A stretch of DNA of 64,000 nucleotides, taken from contig CALNVZ010003435.1 of assembly GCA_940671915.1 (NCBI GenBank), positions 4,325,244 to 4,389,243 of the forward strand, read 5' to 3'. Below the pieces are notes generated by a model. That model did no database searches. It worked only from the letters and a program-made list of their open reading frames with translations, and was not told where the DNA came from. The position numbers were made by a program, and so were the translations under genes. Each line of letters starts with the position of its first letter. Within the stretch, counting starts at the first letter, position 1. Origin of the DNA: Paracentrotus lividus (taxonomy: Eukaryota; Echinodermata; Echinoidea; Camarodonta; Echinidae). Shown here piece by piece: positions 13,641 through 26,226 of the stretch.

Positions 13641-14436
13641 ACGATCGAGGCTCCCATTCATCACTTATTCATATCTCCTGTCTGACTCTGCCAAACACCG
13701 CACTGGCCCAAAGTTGTGATTGCTGCCATATAGGATTACCGCTCTAATTTATCAGTCATCCGATGCGGAGGGGAGACGGGGATTTCAACAGCGCTCATCT
13801 TTCCTTCTTTTATTATCTCAAGTGTTTTCACACCAGTAGAAGAAGGAAGTGGTGATGAATCTAAATACACATGATCAAACACCTTCAGCGTTATACACAT
13901 TTGGATTCCGTCTTATCATCCCTTACCAATCACCCTATTTCTGAATGGAAACATGGGATGTCTGACAAGGAATAAAATGCTCTCAACTCAACAAATAACC
14001 ATGCACATTAGACTCAAGTAGAAAAATACATACTTTATGATGAATATCAATATTATTTATTAACTGGGAAATTGTGTGAAATATGTCTTGTATAATATTT
14101 ATATATCAAACATTTCATCCTTTGTAAATCTTACACAAAAAATAATTCAGAAAATGTACGTGTATGTAGAAGTAGCATTGCTTTTCAAAAGGGCATCCTT
14201 AAAGTTCACAGGAACACTACTTCATCAGGAAATGTGTATATGCAACACATTCATTTACAATCATATTTTTAAGGTGTTAACAAAAGAGAATAGTTTGATT
14301 GGTAGTGAGCTGACTAGGTTTGAGATGGGTCATATCATCACTGGATAATGAAGTGACTTACCTCCAACAGTCTAAAAGATTATGTGAAATTATTCACTGA
14401 GGTGAGACGGAGCTATATGGACCTGTCCTCCTATTA

Positions 14437-14824
14437 TACCGTGTTCACACTGTGACTCGACTCAGGGGTTCGATACAGCAATTTTAGGTCATGTAAACAG
14501 GATCAGTGTGATCCGCGACCCACGTTGACACACCTTTTCATAGAATCATAGGTTTTGATCTGGGAGGCGAGTTCGACGCGGCAATTTTTCTGTGTGTAAA
14601 CAGAAAGCCATATTGAACTCAATGACCTTAAGGTCAGTGGTGGAAATCGGCTGTACATATTCACACACAATAATGACGTCCCTTTACTTCCGGTCATGAT
14701 CTGTGAGCCGTTTTGAACTCGCCTTTTTTGTTCTGTATAAACAGGATCACAGGTTCACTCTTTCCAGTGTTGGATCCTTCCTGAGAATTTGACACGAGAG
14801 CCAAGTCACTGTGTTAACATGGTA
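14437..14824. mobile_element. MITE copy A of the CCGTGTTCACACTGTGACTCG family, 388 bp
   Basis: It starts TACCGTGTTCACACTGTGAC and ends GTCACTGTGTTAACATGGTA. CTATTA lies directly before (14431-14436) and after (14825-14830), a target duplication. It is the same family and orientation as 55308-55676. Confidence 0.86.
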
Positions 14825-15163
14825 CTATTAGTTTTGACAGGTATAGGGATATGCTCTGAATACCATGGCCATGTCTCTATAACTTTAGATCATGAAATTA
14901 TTTCTAACTCTACAATGCATTCTCTCGATGTGCATTAATACATTCACAAATAGTAAATGTTTGCCAGAATGTTGTTGCCTTGTCAGGCAAGCAAATGAGT
15001 TGATGCTGTACAGCCTTTTTCCAAATTCATTTTGAATTTCTCAAACATTGCTTTTGTCTGATTAAACATTCTTTGGAGATACGTAAGCATCCATGTGCCG
15101 TATTACGAATGAAAATAACCAGAGAAAAATTGCTAAAAAGAAAGAAAGAGCAATTCGTTATAA

Positions 15164-15448
15164 CAGGGTTCCCAGCATTTCAAGAAAATTAAATTTCCTG
15201 ATTTTTCCCTGATGAAATATTAAAATTCCTTGATAATTATTCAAACCCATTTCCAGTTTTCGCATGTTCTGCTACACGGAAAAAAACAACAATAGCCAGT
15301 TTCAATGGATGTTGTTTTGATATGCAACAAAATAAAACAGAGTCTGACTGGCTACCGTACTTTCCATTTTTGGGCCAATCAAAATTTCCTGATTTTGATG
15401 CATTTTTATCGAATTCCCTGACTTTTCCCTGATGGGCTGGGAACCCTG
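15164..15448. mobile_element. MITE, 285 bp, CAGGGTTCCCAGC termini
   Basis: The inverted ends are CAGGGTTCCCAGC and GCTGGGAACCCTG, with subterminal inverted words (aatttcctgatttttccctgat on the left and related words on the right). Flanks gttata and tataac are palindromic, so the target duplication is unclear. No coding frame. Confidence 0.82.
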
Positions 15449-15814
15449 TATAACAAACTCTAATTTTACATTGAATCTTTGATAGCTAAAAAAAATAACT
15501 GCAACTATTTGTGTACATTGGAATGTGACATTTTGGTCTCCAATTTTTATAATTTCAAAATCGCATTATTATTCCACAAACAAATCTCTGGATCTCTACT
15601 AAGATTCTTTCCACGACATTGGGTCCTGGTGATGTGTGTAATTCATGAGATATCATTCCCTTCCCTTGATTTACAACCAGATAGTGTTCTTTGCACTTCT
15701 ATCACGGTTCCCCAGTTGAAGGCAGAAGAACTGGTGGTTCCATAACCTGACATAGTAAAACCCCTGACACACATGATACTCTAACCCAAAAGATTTAAAT
15801 AAGGGTTCAGATTA

Positions 15815-16073
15815 GGGTGTTGTAGTCTAGTGGTTCATCACTTGACTGAGGATGCAAAGGTAGTGGGTTCGATCCCCGGCAACTGCATGAATGTCCTTGG
15901 GAAAATATCTACATGCTTCTCCTGGCCCGGGTGTTCAACCAGGTTTGTTAATTGCATTCTCTTGTAAAATGGTCAACTGGGAATGGGGTAATAATATGTA
16001 AAGGTAAAGCGCTATGATTATTAGATGAAGGAATATTATCATTATCATTATTATTATCAATATTATTATAATG
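15815..16073 (+). mobile_element. tRNA-derived SINE
   Basis: The tRNA-like head has an A-box-like word (TAGTCTAGTGG, about 15823) and a clear B box (GGTTCGATCCC, about 15867). The body continues CAACTGCATGAATGTCC..., then TAAAGCGCTATGATTATTAG, and ends in an (ATT)n tail. RNA polymerase III would be expected to transcribe an intact copy. Confidence 0.8.
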
Positions 16074-18959
16074 ATTAGGGTGCCATTAAGTTCATGGTGA
16101 AAATTAGGGTTAGGTTCTGGTTCAGGCTCAGGGTGTCTGATAAACATATATTAGGGATGTCAGTATGTCATGTATTGGAAATATCCCCTAGTCACTGGAA
16201 GAAGAACAGTGGCAGAATGCAGAAAGCATGGCGTAGGGATTTACACGTAGATCCATTTCATGCTTCGTGTAGAGGAATCCTCCGACCCGATACATCACGA
16301 CTGACATGGCGGATAAACACCCGAATACTGATTTCAGGCTGCGTATCATTTCTTCTCTTTTATTATTATTTCAGGACTTTTCGCATTTTGATCACAGGGA
16401 TTAATTATAACTCCATGACGTATCGTTTCATTATTACGACTTGATTTATTAGCTCTATTAACTTGGAGAAACTATGTTGGTTGGGGATTTAGTATGAATA
16501 TGGATTACAACTCTATTTTTTGTGTGCAACTGAAAACTAGTCGGAACTAAATACTGTGTGTCGCCAAACGCATTGCTTGCATATGTGATCTACACTAGCA
16601 TGAACCGCATTGGCAATATAGAGAATTCTTTCCAAAATCTTCATGAAAAAAATTTGAATTAAAATGTTGAATTTGAATAAATCCTCCAAAATTAGCCTTT
16701 TTGCAAAATAGCTGGGGCCTCTCATCTTAGGATTACTTATAAAATTGTTTTTATTTTTCTAAAATAACTATTTAACCATGTGGGAGAATTCATAATGTTT
16801 CTTGGTGTATTCCCAGATACCCATAACTGTGTAGTTCCAAATTTTGTGACATTCTGCATGATTATGTAATCATTGGGATGCATTTAAACCTCATAATCAA
16901 TACAAATTTCTTTATATACACTACAGACACAAAGAACCATTCAAAGTTAAATGCCCCACCAGGTCTACGTGTAACCTTTAAAACTGTAGAACCTGCCACG
17001 CTTTAGATAAAAGACAAAAGATTTGAGACAAAGGCTTGATATGCGTAACCTTCTAAGGACACTGCTCCATTTTTAGAGTCAAGCTTGGAAACCACTCATG
17101 CATAGTCTGACAAGGACGCATCAGAAAAGGGAGGGGGTTGGAGGAGACTGATTTTAAGGATGGGTGCCAAGATTTCACCCCTGCATGTGGGCATCCCCCA
17201 TGGTGACGGACCAAACTGTAATCTGGTAAGACAAAGCGGACTCTTGTGCGGTTAGTACCCCCTCAATGCCAACGCTTTGCCAGTTGGGCATTGATGGGTT
17301 CTTGTCACCTTTTTGGAAGGCTACTGTTTTACAAGACCTCAGAATAAAGAGCACCTGCCCGTCTCCCACATACCCAAATCACATCTTAAAAATAAATAAT
17401 TGTGATGCTGGCAGAATGGCATAAGAGTTTTTGTACATGACATGTGTGTGCCATATAAACAGTGTTATGCCCTTTTACCAAATCTGGGCCAGTGCCAGTC
17501 ATGGAACACAGAGTTTAGAAGTTGAAATCATTTACCCCCCCCCCCCCGGCAAAAAATAAATAAAATAAAAAATAAAAATCTGCAAGGAAATAAGAAACTG
17601 CCTTTATACAAACAAATCTTTGAGATGGAGGCATTTCCAAAAATTTTCACCAAATAGGCTCTACTAACCCTATTTGAAATCTATTACTACATTGAAACCT
17701 TGTTAGATTTTACTGCAAGAGGTAGAAAGCCCTAACAGCACAAATGTCAGCTCCAGAACAATGCAGAAAGCTACAGAACAGATTAGACATTTCCATACAG
17801 GCCCCTTGCCCCCCCCCACCCAACCAGATACGCCACTGTATCTTTCCTATCTGAATCACACCCCAAAGGCTCATCCCAACTTTTGTTCAGCTCCAAGCAT
17901 GTAAGTTTCTTTAAATGAAATTATATCAAGGGGTCTGGCCTTTTCATTGCTGGATTAATCCTTATCCAAGGGGTTCCTATTGTTCCTGTATTGATCCAAA
18001 TTTGATCTTCAGACAGGTAGGACAATCGCCAAACTTCCCTTACATCCATCCAAATCAACCTCAGCATGCGTCACTTCTCATTGGAGCCCCTACCACCACC
18101 ACCACCCCCCCCCCCAAAAAAAACAAAAACAAAAAATCTCCATCCGTGACGACACAGGGGGCTAACTTTCAAAACAATGGCACATCCCCCAGATAGATTT
18201 TTGATCTCTTAATTAATTATTCAGGCAGTATAGGACTGGAGGCACATGGCCCCATTTTGAGGCTTTCTTGCATAATTAATGGCAGATGTAATACCCAAGT
18301 AAGGCAGGTACTCAACGCATTAGGGGAATGAATAATTGACATGATATGGTCAATTTTCCCACAATGAAAGGTGAATAATTAATGAGATCAAAGGTCTTAT
18401 CGACTAAGAGCTCTTTCCGCCGGCGATTAATCGAACATCGATTTGTTGGGAATCACTATTACCACGGTGACTCTGTGTAAGTTCTCGCTTCACACAATGG
18501 CCTTTATTCTTTGCAACATGTCCTTAAAATATACAACGGATGAGGACCCAAGGATGAGGTTTTTCTTGTCACTGTCAGAAGTTTTCACCACCAAACACTA
18601 GTTCTTATAAAAGCAGTTTATGCAGCATCCATTATTAAAGACAACAGTGGACATTCATTGAATTCATTAATGGAGTACATGTAATTCATATCATGCCAAA
18701 TGAAAACTTATCAATTTTGAAACATTTTTAATAGATGTCTGCAGAGTTTATCACATGTTTGGGTATCAGAAATAATATAAAGCTGTTTAAGAAATTAAAA
18801 ATTCCTACAAAATATATGATAATCTCTAGATATAAGCAAGCAATGTTGAACTGTAACCTCTGTCACTTTTCTTTTCATCTCAAACTGTGTTATACAAATA
18901 ATTAAAAGCAAATAAATATTTAAAATGTCCTTTGCCATACTGTATGACAATTCCTTTCT
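16074..18959. other. Noncoding stretch, nothing specific seen
   Basis: A+T-rich DNA with C-runs near 17534, 17810 and 18105. The short frames are isolated and lack splice sites in a consistent phase. Confidence 0.5.
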
Positions 18960-21360
18960 CATACCTAGATTATAGAGAAAAAGTGAAGTTACAGCACAAT
19001 TGATTTATAAAATTTGATTATCCTGAAAATAGCCAAAGCAAATCTGTCACCACTGAGCCAATAAATACATGGATGTTAAAAAAGAATAACTGTACCCCAT
19101 GTCATTTCTACAACATCTTAATCAATGTCTACAAACAACCAACAAAAAGCTACTCAATATAAGAGCTTTTAAGGGCTCTTTTTTTAACATGGTCTTAATT
19201 TTCTTGTCTAGGTTATGTCTAATAAAAAGGAGATAGAAAAAAAGTCCCAGTGGGGATAGATTATCACACTATTATAAAAGCAAATCTGGCACCGCTTGGA
19301 CGTGGATTTACATAAATTTCAAAAGGGATAACTGTCCTCTCTTTAGATCCTCTTAATCAGTGTTTTCAAAATACTAACCAAAAAAAAATCCTAAAAATAG
19401 AAACTTTCCATGACTCTTGATCCAACATGGACTTTCTTTTCTATTCTAACATTAAAGGAAAAAAAGAAGAATGGCTAGGAGCAAATCTGGCACCATTTTG
19501 AAGAGTTCCATAGGAGCAGCTGCTTCTTTAAGAAACTTCCTTAAAAGTCACTGCCCTTCAAAATGTCTCGTTTCTATAAGGACGTTAATGATGACCCTCT
19601 ATTCATCTCCGTGTATATGGATTAAACCTCATCAGTGTACTTGGCCCAATGTATGGATTAAAATTCATCAATGTACTTGGCCCAGTCCCAAGTTAATCAT
19701 TGTTTACAAACACTACGCAACAATGCCTTTCACTACTACAATGCCTTTGCCACAATGGTCTAAGATCATAGCTGGGTTGTCTCTGATACCTTAGTATCAG
19801 CACAAAACCAGTCCCAGACCGACACTTGCGATTCACTGTAGTGTAATCTATTATTCGGTCTGGTGGCGATTCGGAGTTGGTCTCATAAGTGTAAGGGTGG
19901 TAAAGAATTTGAAAGGAGATGAAAAGACATTCTTTTATGATAAATGCAGAATAGAGGTGAAGGGTAGATGCCAGAGCTGGCACCAAATGGCTATAGCCTG
20001 TGGAGTGGGCAAAACTTGGCAACCCATAATGGACAAATCATTCATGATAGTTCACATGTAATCTTTAAAAGATTAAAGAAAGGAGATCATGAACAAACTT
20101 GAAAAGAAGACCTGCATGTCAAAAAGATAGTGATGAAACTGTCTCTTATTCTCACAAAATAATAAAGGGGTATAGACACCAAAACTGGCACCAAAGGGCC
20201 AGGCTAGCCTGTGAAGTGCATTGGAGACACTTGGGAGCCTATAGTGGACAAATTATTCATGATAGATCTAAAGAAATGCATAAAAAGCTTAAAGAAAGGA
20301 GATCATAAACAAACTTGAAAAGACGACCTGCATGTGAAAAAGATTGTGAAGAAACTTTCTCTTCTTCTGACAAACTAGCAAAGGGGTAGGATAGACACCA
20401 AAGGGACAGGCTAGCCAGTGAAGTGCATGGGTGACACTTGAGGCCCATAGTGGACAAATCCTTCATGATAGTTCACATTAAATGTATAAGAGATTTCAAA
20501 GGGACATCATGGCCAAACTTGAAAAGGAGACCTGCATGTCAAAAAGGAAATTGAACTTGAACTTTCTTTTATTCTAACAAGATAATAAAAGAGTGGGATA
20601 CATGCAGACACCAGAGCTGCATGGCACCAAAATGCCCTAGCCTGTGAAGTACATGGGAGACACTTGGTAGCCCATAGTGGACTAATCAGCCATAATAGTT
20701 CACATTAAATGTAAAAGAGACTTAAAAAGAACATCATGACCAAACTTGAAAGGAAGACCTGCATGTCAAAAAGATTGTGAAGAAACTTTCTGTAATTCTG
20801 ATAAAAATAATAAAGGGGTGATATAGACACCAATGTTGGCACCAAAGGGCCAGGCTAGTCAGTGAAGTGCATGGGAGACACCCGACAGACCATAGTGGAC
20901 AAATCATTCATGATAGTTCACATTAAAGGTATAAAGAGATTAAAGAAAAAAGATCACGACCAAACTTGAAAAAGACCTGCATGTGAAAAAGATTGTGAAA
21001 AAACTTTCTCTTGTTCTCAGAAAATAATAAAGGGGTAAGATAGACACTAAAGATGGCACCAAAAGCATAGCCTAGCCAGTGAAGTGCATGGGAGACACTT
21101 GGCAGCCTATAGTGGACAAATCATCCATGATAGGTCACATGAAATATTTAAAGAGATTAAAGAAAGCAGATCATGACCAAAGACCTGCATGTCAAAAAGA
21201 GGATAGTGAAGAAACTGTCTCTTATTCTGAGTATAGAAGCAAATGCTGGCACCACAGGGCCAGGCTAGCAAAGCGAAGTGCATGGGAGACAGTTGGCAGC
21301 CAATAGTGGACAAATCACATGAAGTGTATGAAGAAACGAGATCATAACCATACTTGAAAT
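18960..21360 (+). repeat. Satellite array, unit about 210 bp (clear from 19960)
   Basis: Well-kept units recur with the word AGTGGACAAATC at about 20028, 20244, 20452, 20676, 20894, 21113 and 21309 (spacing about 196-224 bp). Each contains GGCACCAAAGGGCCAGGCTAG, GTGAAGTGCATGGGAGACAC, and GACCTGCATGT before CAAAAAGA. Weaker units marked by GCAAATCTGGCACC extend left to about 18960. A stray half-unit lies at 22010-22180. Short chance frames here are not genes. Confidence 0.85.
19615..19686 (+). repeat. 36-bp tandem duplication
   Basis: Two consecutive copies of a 36-bp unit (tatggattaaa ... catcagtgtacttggccca) lie inside the weaker left part of the satellite region. Confidence 0.75.
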
Positions 21361-21779
21361 TAAGACCCTCATGTGAAATATATGAGTAGATATTCTATGG
21401 ATAACTGTCTGTACTTGACAAAAAGGAGTATGATGCAATGGATTTATCCAACATGGCCTACATGTAGACATAAAGAAAGAGTGGGGAGCAAAAAGGGAAA
21501 AGAAGGAAAGATAGATGATGGGGAAAAGGAAGGAAGAGAAAAGAATCAATATAGACATACAGAGGAGAGAGGGGAGAGAGAGGGGTGATGCTAGAATACA
21601 AATAGTTTTTATAGAGCCCAATAAATATCAAATATCAAAGAGCAGAGAAAATTCACTAGTTAAAAAGAAGTCAAATTAAAATAGCTCTTGAACTTTGACT
21701 CAACATGAAGCAAATGCTATCACTTTCACATGTCGGCCAAATTTTTAAAATTTTAGACAATGAGATTTAGGAACAAATG

Positions 21780-21995
21780 CACAAAAAGAATATAGAGACA
21801 GCTATATGGCACCCTCTTGACACTGGGACTACATGTTAAAACAGTTAATCCACACCTCACAATGGGGCTTACAGAGGTATGAGGGGATCTTTAATCCACA
21901 GGCACATCACTGACTATGAAGTTGAGTAGGATTAACTGAATAAACCTAATAATGACTTGCAAGTGATTAGTCAGTCGAAACATAGATGTCATTAC
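21780..21995 (+). repeat. Direct duplication, copy 1
   Basis: About 215 bp (from GAGACAGCTAT to GATTAACTGAATAAACC and a little beyond) is repeated at 23425-23635 in the same orientation. The inverted-repeat element at 22468-23210 and a stray satellite half-unit lie between them. Confidence 0.85.
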
Positions 21996-22467
21996 TACAT
22001 ACATAATAATGGGGTAGGATGAACATGAAAGCTGGCACCAAAGGGCCCTGGCCAGTGAATTGGGTAACAGTGCACAAAGCATCCACTTCATGTCACATCA
22101 GACAGGTGTGAGATAAAGAAAGTTTCAGGAGATCAAGACCAAAACTGAACTTAATTCCCACAAAGATGAAGACCTGTGCGTTCGTAATTTAGAAGAATTT
22201 AGTCTATATTTAGCAGAAAGAGTGAATTGATCCAACAAGAACTAGACATGCAGAAACAAAGAAGAGGAGAAGAGTGGAAGAGATGGGAAGCAACAAAGAA
22301 AAAGAAAGAGCAAAGAAAGAGAGAAAAATGGGAAACAGAAACAAAGAGAGAGATGGACAGAAATGGTTTAGAAACCTACAAATATGAAACCTACAAATAA
22401 ATACAAATAAATCCAGAGCTTTAAAAATGCCCTCCAAATTAAGTAAAAATGCATCCCACTGGGTCAT

Positions 22468-23210
22468 TAGGTGGATTCACACCTGCCTGATCAGGAAAAG
22501 TTCCCGTAATCTCTGATCGGGTATTTTTACCCCGATCACAAACTACGCATAATTTTGCAAGTGTGAAACCAAACTACGCGTAATATTCCCGAAGATAAAG
22601 TCCCATAAATTAGTAGGTACTTCGACGAAATTACGTGTAGTTTTGCCAAGGTCGCGGGAACTTATGTAGTGTGAACCAAAATTACGAGAACTTTCTATTC
22701 CCCCTTTCTTTTTCTTATGTATTTCTTTGTTTTTCCTTTTCTCTTCTCTTTGCTTTAATATGCATTTCTTTGTTTTTCCTTCTTTTTTCTCTTTCCTCAT
22801 GTATTTCTTTGTTTTTCCTTCTTTCTTCTCTTTCCTTATGTATTTCTTTGTCTTTCCTTCTTTCTTCTCTGTCCTCATGTATTTCTTTGTTTTTCCTTCT
22901 TTCTTCTTTTTCCTTATGTTTTTCTTTTTTTTTCTTCTTTCTTATCTTTCCTTATATATTTCTATATTTTTCTTTCTTTCTTTTCTTTCCTTATGTATTT
23001 CTTTGTTTTTCCCTTCTTTCTTCTCTTTCCTTATGTATTTCTTTGTTTTTTCCTCTTTCATCTTTTTTTATAACTTCGGGTATTTTCCTCGGAAAAAGAC
23101 AGTTCGGGCAGATGTGAACACAAAACACAAATTACGGGTATTTTGGTGATTGGAAGAGTTCTCGTAAATTACAGGAATTTTTCCTGATCGGGTAGGTGTG
23201 AATCCACCTA
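22468..23210. mobile_element. Inverted-repeat element carrying an expanded minisatellite
   Basis: The ends TAGGTGGATTCACACCTG and (reverse complement of the right end) TAGGTGGATTCACACCTACC are followed on both sides by GATC(A/G)GG and scattered inverted words such as TTACGGGTA. The interior, 22690-23060, is a C/T-rich tandem array with a unit of roughly 38 bp and about nine to ten copies. It interrupts a duplicated block (21780-21995 and 23425-23635). Confidence 0.8.
22690..23060 (+). repeat. Minisatellite, unit about 38 bp
   Basis: The repeating words are cttatgtatttctttg, then tttttccttctttcttctc. It yields long chance frames on both strands (148 and 140 codons on plus, 111 on minus) with a repetitive SLSLCISLFFL-like pattern; these are not genes. 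Confidence 0.85.
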
Positions 23211-23424
23211 CAGAGACTTGTCTCGGTAGCCGTGAAACCCAACGAAGATTGAGATCAAGATCAAGCGGCAAACAAGACACAAAATTCACTAGTGTATGAA
23301 TAAAATAGTACATTGATTTTGATTCGACACGAAGCAAATATTAGATAAGACAGGCCGAAGAGCTACAGTATATACAAATTTAGGATAAGAGCATCACAAT
23401 GAGTTGAAGGAATAATGAAACAAA

Positions 23425-23635
23425 AAGATACAAGAATGCAGAGACAGCTATGTGGCACACTCCTTGACATTGGGACTACATGTTAAAACAGTTAATCCAC
23501 ATCTCACAATGGGGCTTACAGAGGGGATCTCTAATCCACAGACACATCACTGGCTATGAAGTCGAGAGGGATTAACTGAATAAACCTTAATCACCTTACA
23601 AGCAATTATTAAGTTGAAGCATAGACTTCATTAAT
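23425..23635 (+). repeat. Direct duplication, copy 2
   Basis: Partner of 21780-21995, sharing GGGACTACATGTTAAAACAG, CACAATGGGGCTTACAGAG and GATTAACTGAATAAACC. Confidence 0.85.
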
Positions 23636-24209
23636 AAACTTGTTTGATGCAAATCTATTTTATACTCCTTTGCTGTCTGAGATCAGTGGAAGTACAATCG
23701 TTGCGTGGCTGCCCTTGGCAATAATTAGCGTATATTGTAAAAGAACTGCACGTGTCATTTTCTTTGACATGTCTAATGATATACGAACTACTTTATAAAA
23801 GTATTCTAATTAGTCTTCCAAGATAGGTGGTCTTTATTCAGGACACATTTCAAACAAATCTGTGGACTTCCTTGGCAAGCAGCCTTTCAATACAAGCAGT
23901 TGCAAAAGCAAGTGGATCTGTACATGTTTATGATCTGTTATATACATTTAAACCTGAACAGCCCTCGTAAATAATTGAACTCTGAATCCCCAAAATTCAG
24001 AATTTTAAACACGGCCTCAACGGGCAAAAACCCTGAAAAGGATATAATACACAACACGATGAAAGAAATAGTGTGGATCCCTATCTAACTCTATTGCAAG
24101 TTAAAGTCTTTCTGTCTCTTAATATGCAATATGACTATCCTTGGAAGAGCTAAAACTATCTTGGAAAAGGCTAGTTCCTGAGAACTACTATAATTAGGCT
24201 ATTTCAACT

Positions 24210-24346
24210 GTTATGGCGGTATCTCACTTCGAGGAGACCTCTCTGATACTTCTTTTTCCATTGAGGAGACGTCTCCGCGACAAGTTTCAAAACCGTCTCA
24301 AAATAGTCCCAAATCCATCTCATGGCAAGTGAGATACCACCATTAC
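24210..24346. mobile_element. Short MITE, 137 bp, GGTATCTCACTT family
   Basis: The ends GTTATGGCGGTATCTCACTT and (reverse complement of the right end) GTAATGGTGGTATCTCACTT form a good inverted pair. The interior contains GGAGACGTCTCCGCG. It lies in the intron downstream of exon 8, and the same family builds parts of the 39-44 kb palindrome. Confidence 0.75.
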
Positions 24347-24697
24347 AAAGAGAAACAATCTGCAAATGATACTTCGCATCCTTCAAATTTGCACGTTTTA
24401 GGGAGGAAAAAAAGTTGCTTTTGTCATATCTTTGATGCATCTACATGTAGCAGTAGCGGACCCAGCCTGACATCACACAAATGAAAGTATCAGCCCATGC
24501 CCAAACATAATATAGCCACTATTGTCACCAGACAATTGGACCTGCAGAATCCTTTCAAATGGGGAATACTGGATCCACACCTGTGTAGCACCTAGAACTA
24601 AATCATCCAAACCATCCAAACCCAATCACCAACATAACTCACATTCTCAATAAATACCATATTATCAAAATTCATGATTCTCTAGATAAGACCTTAC

Positions 24698-24799
24698 CTT
24701 CTTTGCCACTAGCCCCGGTTCCTGCTCTAGTAGCCCCATGAGAACAGGAACGTTGCCCTTGGCTGACTCCATCATCCATTGTCTCTCTAGAGGTTCAAG
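24698..24799 (-). CDS. SOWAH-like: Exon 8 of the visible part: start of the SOWAH-family ankyrin domain
   Basis: This is a 102-bp exon of 34 codons, phase 0 at both ends, with acceptor ...catctttcag and donor gtaaggtc. It reads LEPLERQWMMESAKGNV, then PVLMGLLEQEPGLVAKK. The spacing L-[DE]-x-L-E-x-x-W-[ML] ... A-x-G ... L-x-G-L-L-x-x-[ED]-P-x-L-x-x-[KR]-[KR] is the entry to the ankyrin block of the sosondowah (SOWAH A-D) proteins. In that family the next residues are normally DF-x-[ST]-G-[FY]-T-x-LHWAAK. The expected continuation was looked for in 1-24,690 and not found, so it is probably off the left edge. SOWAH proteins are poorly characterised ankyrin-repeat proteins, so no reaction is claimed. 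The paralogue cannot be assigned from this fragment. Confidence 0.9.
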
Positions 24800-25820
24800 C
24801 TGAAAGATGGAGGAAAGAGAGAAACACTGGCTGGTATGAGTTCATCAAAAATCAAAATCAAAATCAAAATCATCAAAATATTATCATTTAATACTCAAAC
24901 AATAAGAAACATGTAAACTGTAAAATATTGTCAGATGATTCTAAAGAGATAAATTAGTTATCTTCAAATATTTTCTTATGATTTAAAAATAAAATCATTA
25001 ATTTCAGTTCCAATCAGTGGAAAATATCTACTTTATTTGAAAATCATTTCAAAATCAAGAAAGTCCTTCCAGGGTTATCAGTGTACACCTAGTTTTAACA
25101 TATCTGTGAAGGAAATTCTATCAAAAAATTACATAATGGTTACTGATTATGAAAAGATTTGAAATATGTTTTTGCCACCAATGCTGAGTTTCTTGTTACT
25201 TACCCACAGGTCCAAATAAAATGCAACAGTGTCATAATGTAAACAACATGAAGAACATAATTTAAAACAACTAATCAACAGAATAAATCAAAACATAATT
25301 GCTAGATAACTGATAAAGGTATCAACTGGAAAGACAAGGTAATAACAAAATACATAGTCAAAGTATTTTCATTTCACCAAAAACTGGAAAGAAATAAAGC
25401 ATGCATAATGTTCAGTGAGAGTGCAGTTTGCATTGCTTGCTTGTGCAACAGGTAGTCATGAATACATTTCAAACAGGAAATATAGCTTCAGAACATTTGT
25501 ATATCACAGGATATTTTCTAATTCTATAAAGAGTCATAAACAATGTACATACCACAAATTTATCAGAAAAAGCAATGTTAGAGTACTGAATTATAAAAAT
25601 AGTTTGCATAAGGTATGGTCTGCTGAAAGTGAGAGAGGCATCACATGGTGTATTTAAAACACTGCCCATACCATTTCTGCTTTTGGTAATGAACAATATA
25701 CCAGCACATACTCATATCATTCTCTCTTCTTCTTTTTTTTTTAGACTACGCAAAACGAAGAAGAGCAGTACAGTTTAACAGGAATAGAGGTCAGAAAAGC
25801 AATCATTATCAAGAGCATGT

Positions 25821-25871
<51 letters not shown>
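25821..25871 (+). repeat. Poly(A) run of about 50 bases followed by (GAAAA)n
   Basis: The long A-run followed by gaaaagaaaagaaaag in the intron between exons 7 and 8 may be a retroelement tail, but no recognisable body lies upstream. A pure-Lys frame across it is a composition artefact. Confidence 0.75.
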
Positions 25872-25889
<18 letters not shown>

Positions 25890-26200
25890 GAAGTAGAAGA
25901 AGATTGAAGGACATTATATTGAAATATAATGTCTTTATGACCCAACAGCTCATAACTACCATCAAATCCAACAGAAAAGAACACACAAAGAGGAGATTCC
26001 TATTCCTTCCAATGACTATATATATAGTTGATTGCTCTCCCTTTAACATGACTTGCTAACTTGGTTATGTTAAATAAACTATATACAATATATCAAGTCA
26101 CTAGTTTTAGAAAGCAATTTGAGGGGAAAATATGGTGATTTTGAGCTGAAAGGTCACAAAATTTATAACAACAAACAGCACTTTACCATCTAACTAAGAT

Positions 26201-26226
26201 AGCAAAACACACACACACACACACAC
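26201..26226 (+). repeat. (CA)n microsatellite
   Basis: A pure dinucleotide run in the intron between exons 7 and 8. Confidence 0.9.

Noticed and set aside
15815-15890. A functional tRNA gene
   Set aside because: A and B boxes are present but no cloverleaf acceptor stem was found, and the body continues as a SINE with an (ATT)n tail.
21294-21310. ggcagccaatagtgg as reverse complement of an ankyrin LHWAA motif
   Set aside because: It is a variant of a satellite word that recurs every 210 bp and is not in an open frame.
22671-23149. Frames of 148 and 140 codons resembling a multi-pass membrane protein
   Set aside because: They are translations of a 38-bp tandem repeat; the hydrophobic pattern is due to C/T-rich DNA.
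25741-26059. Poly-Phe and poly-Lys frames
   Set aside because: Both come from the poly(A) run at 25821-25871.
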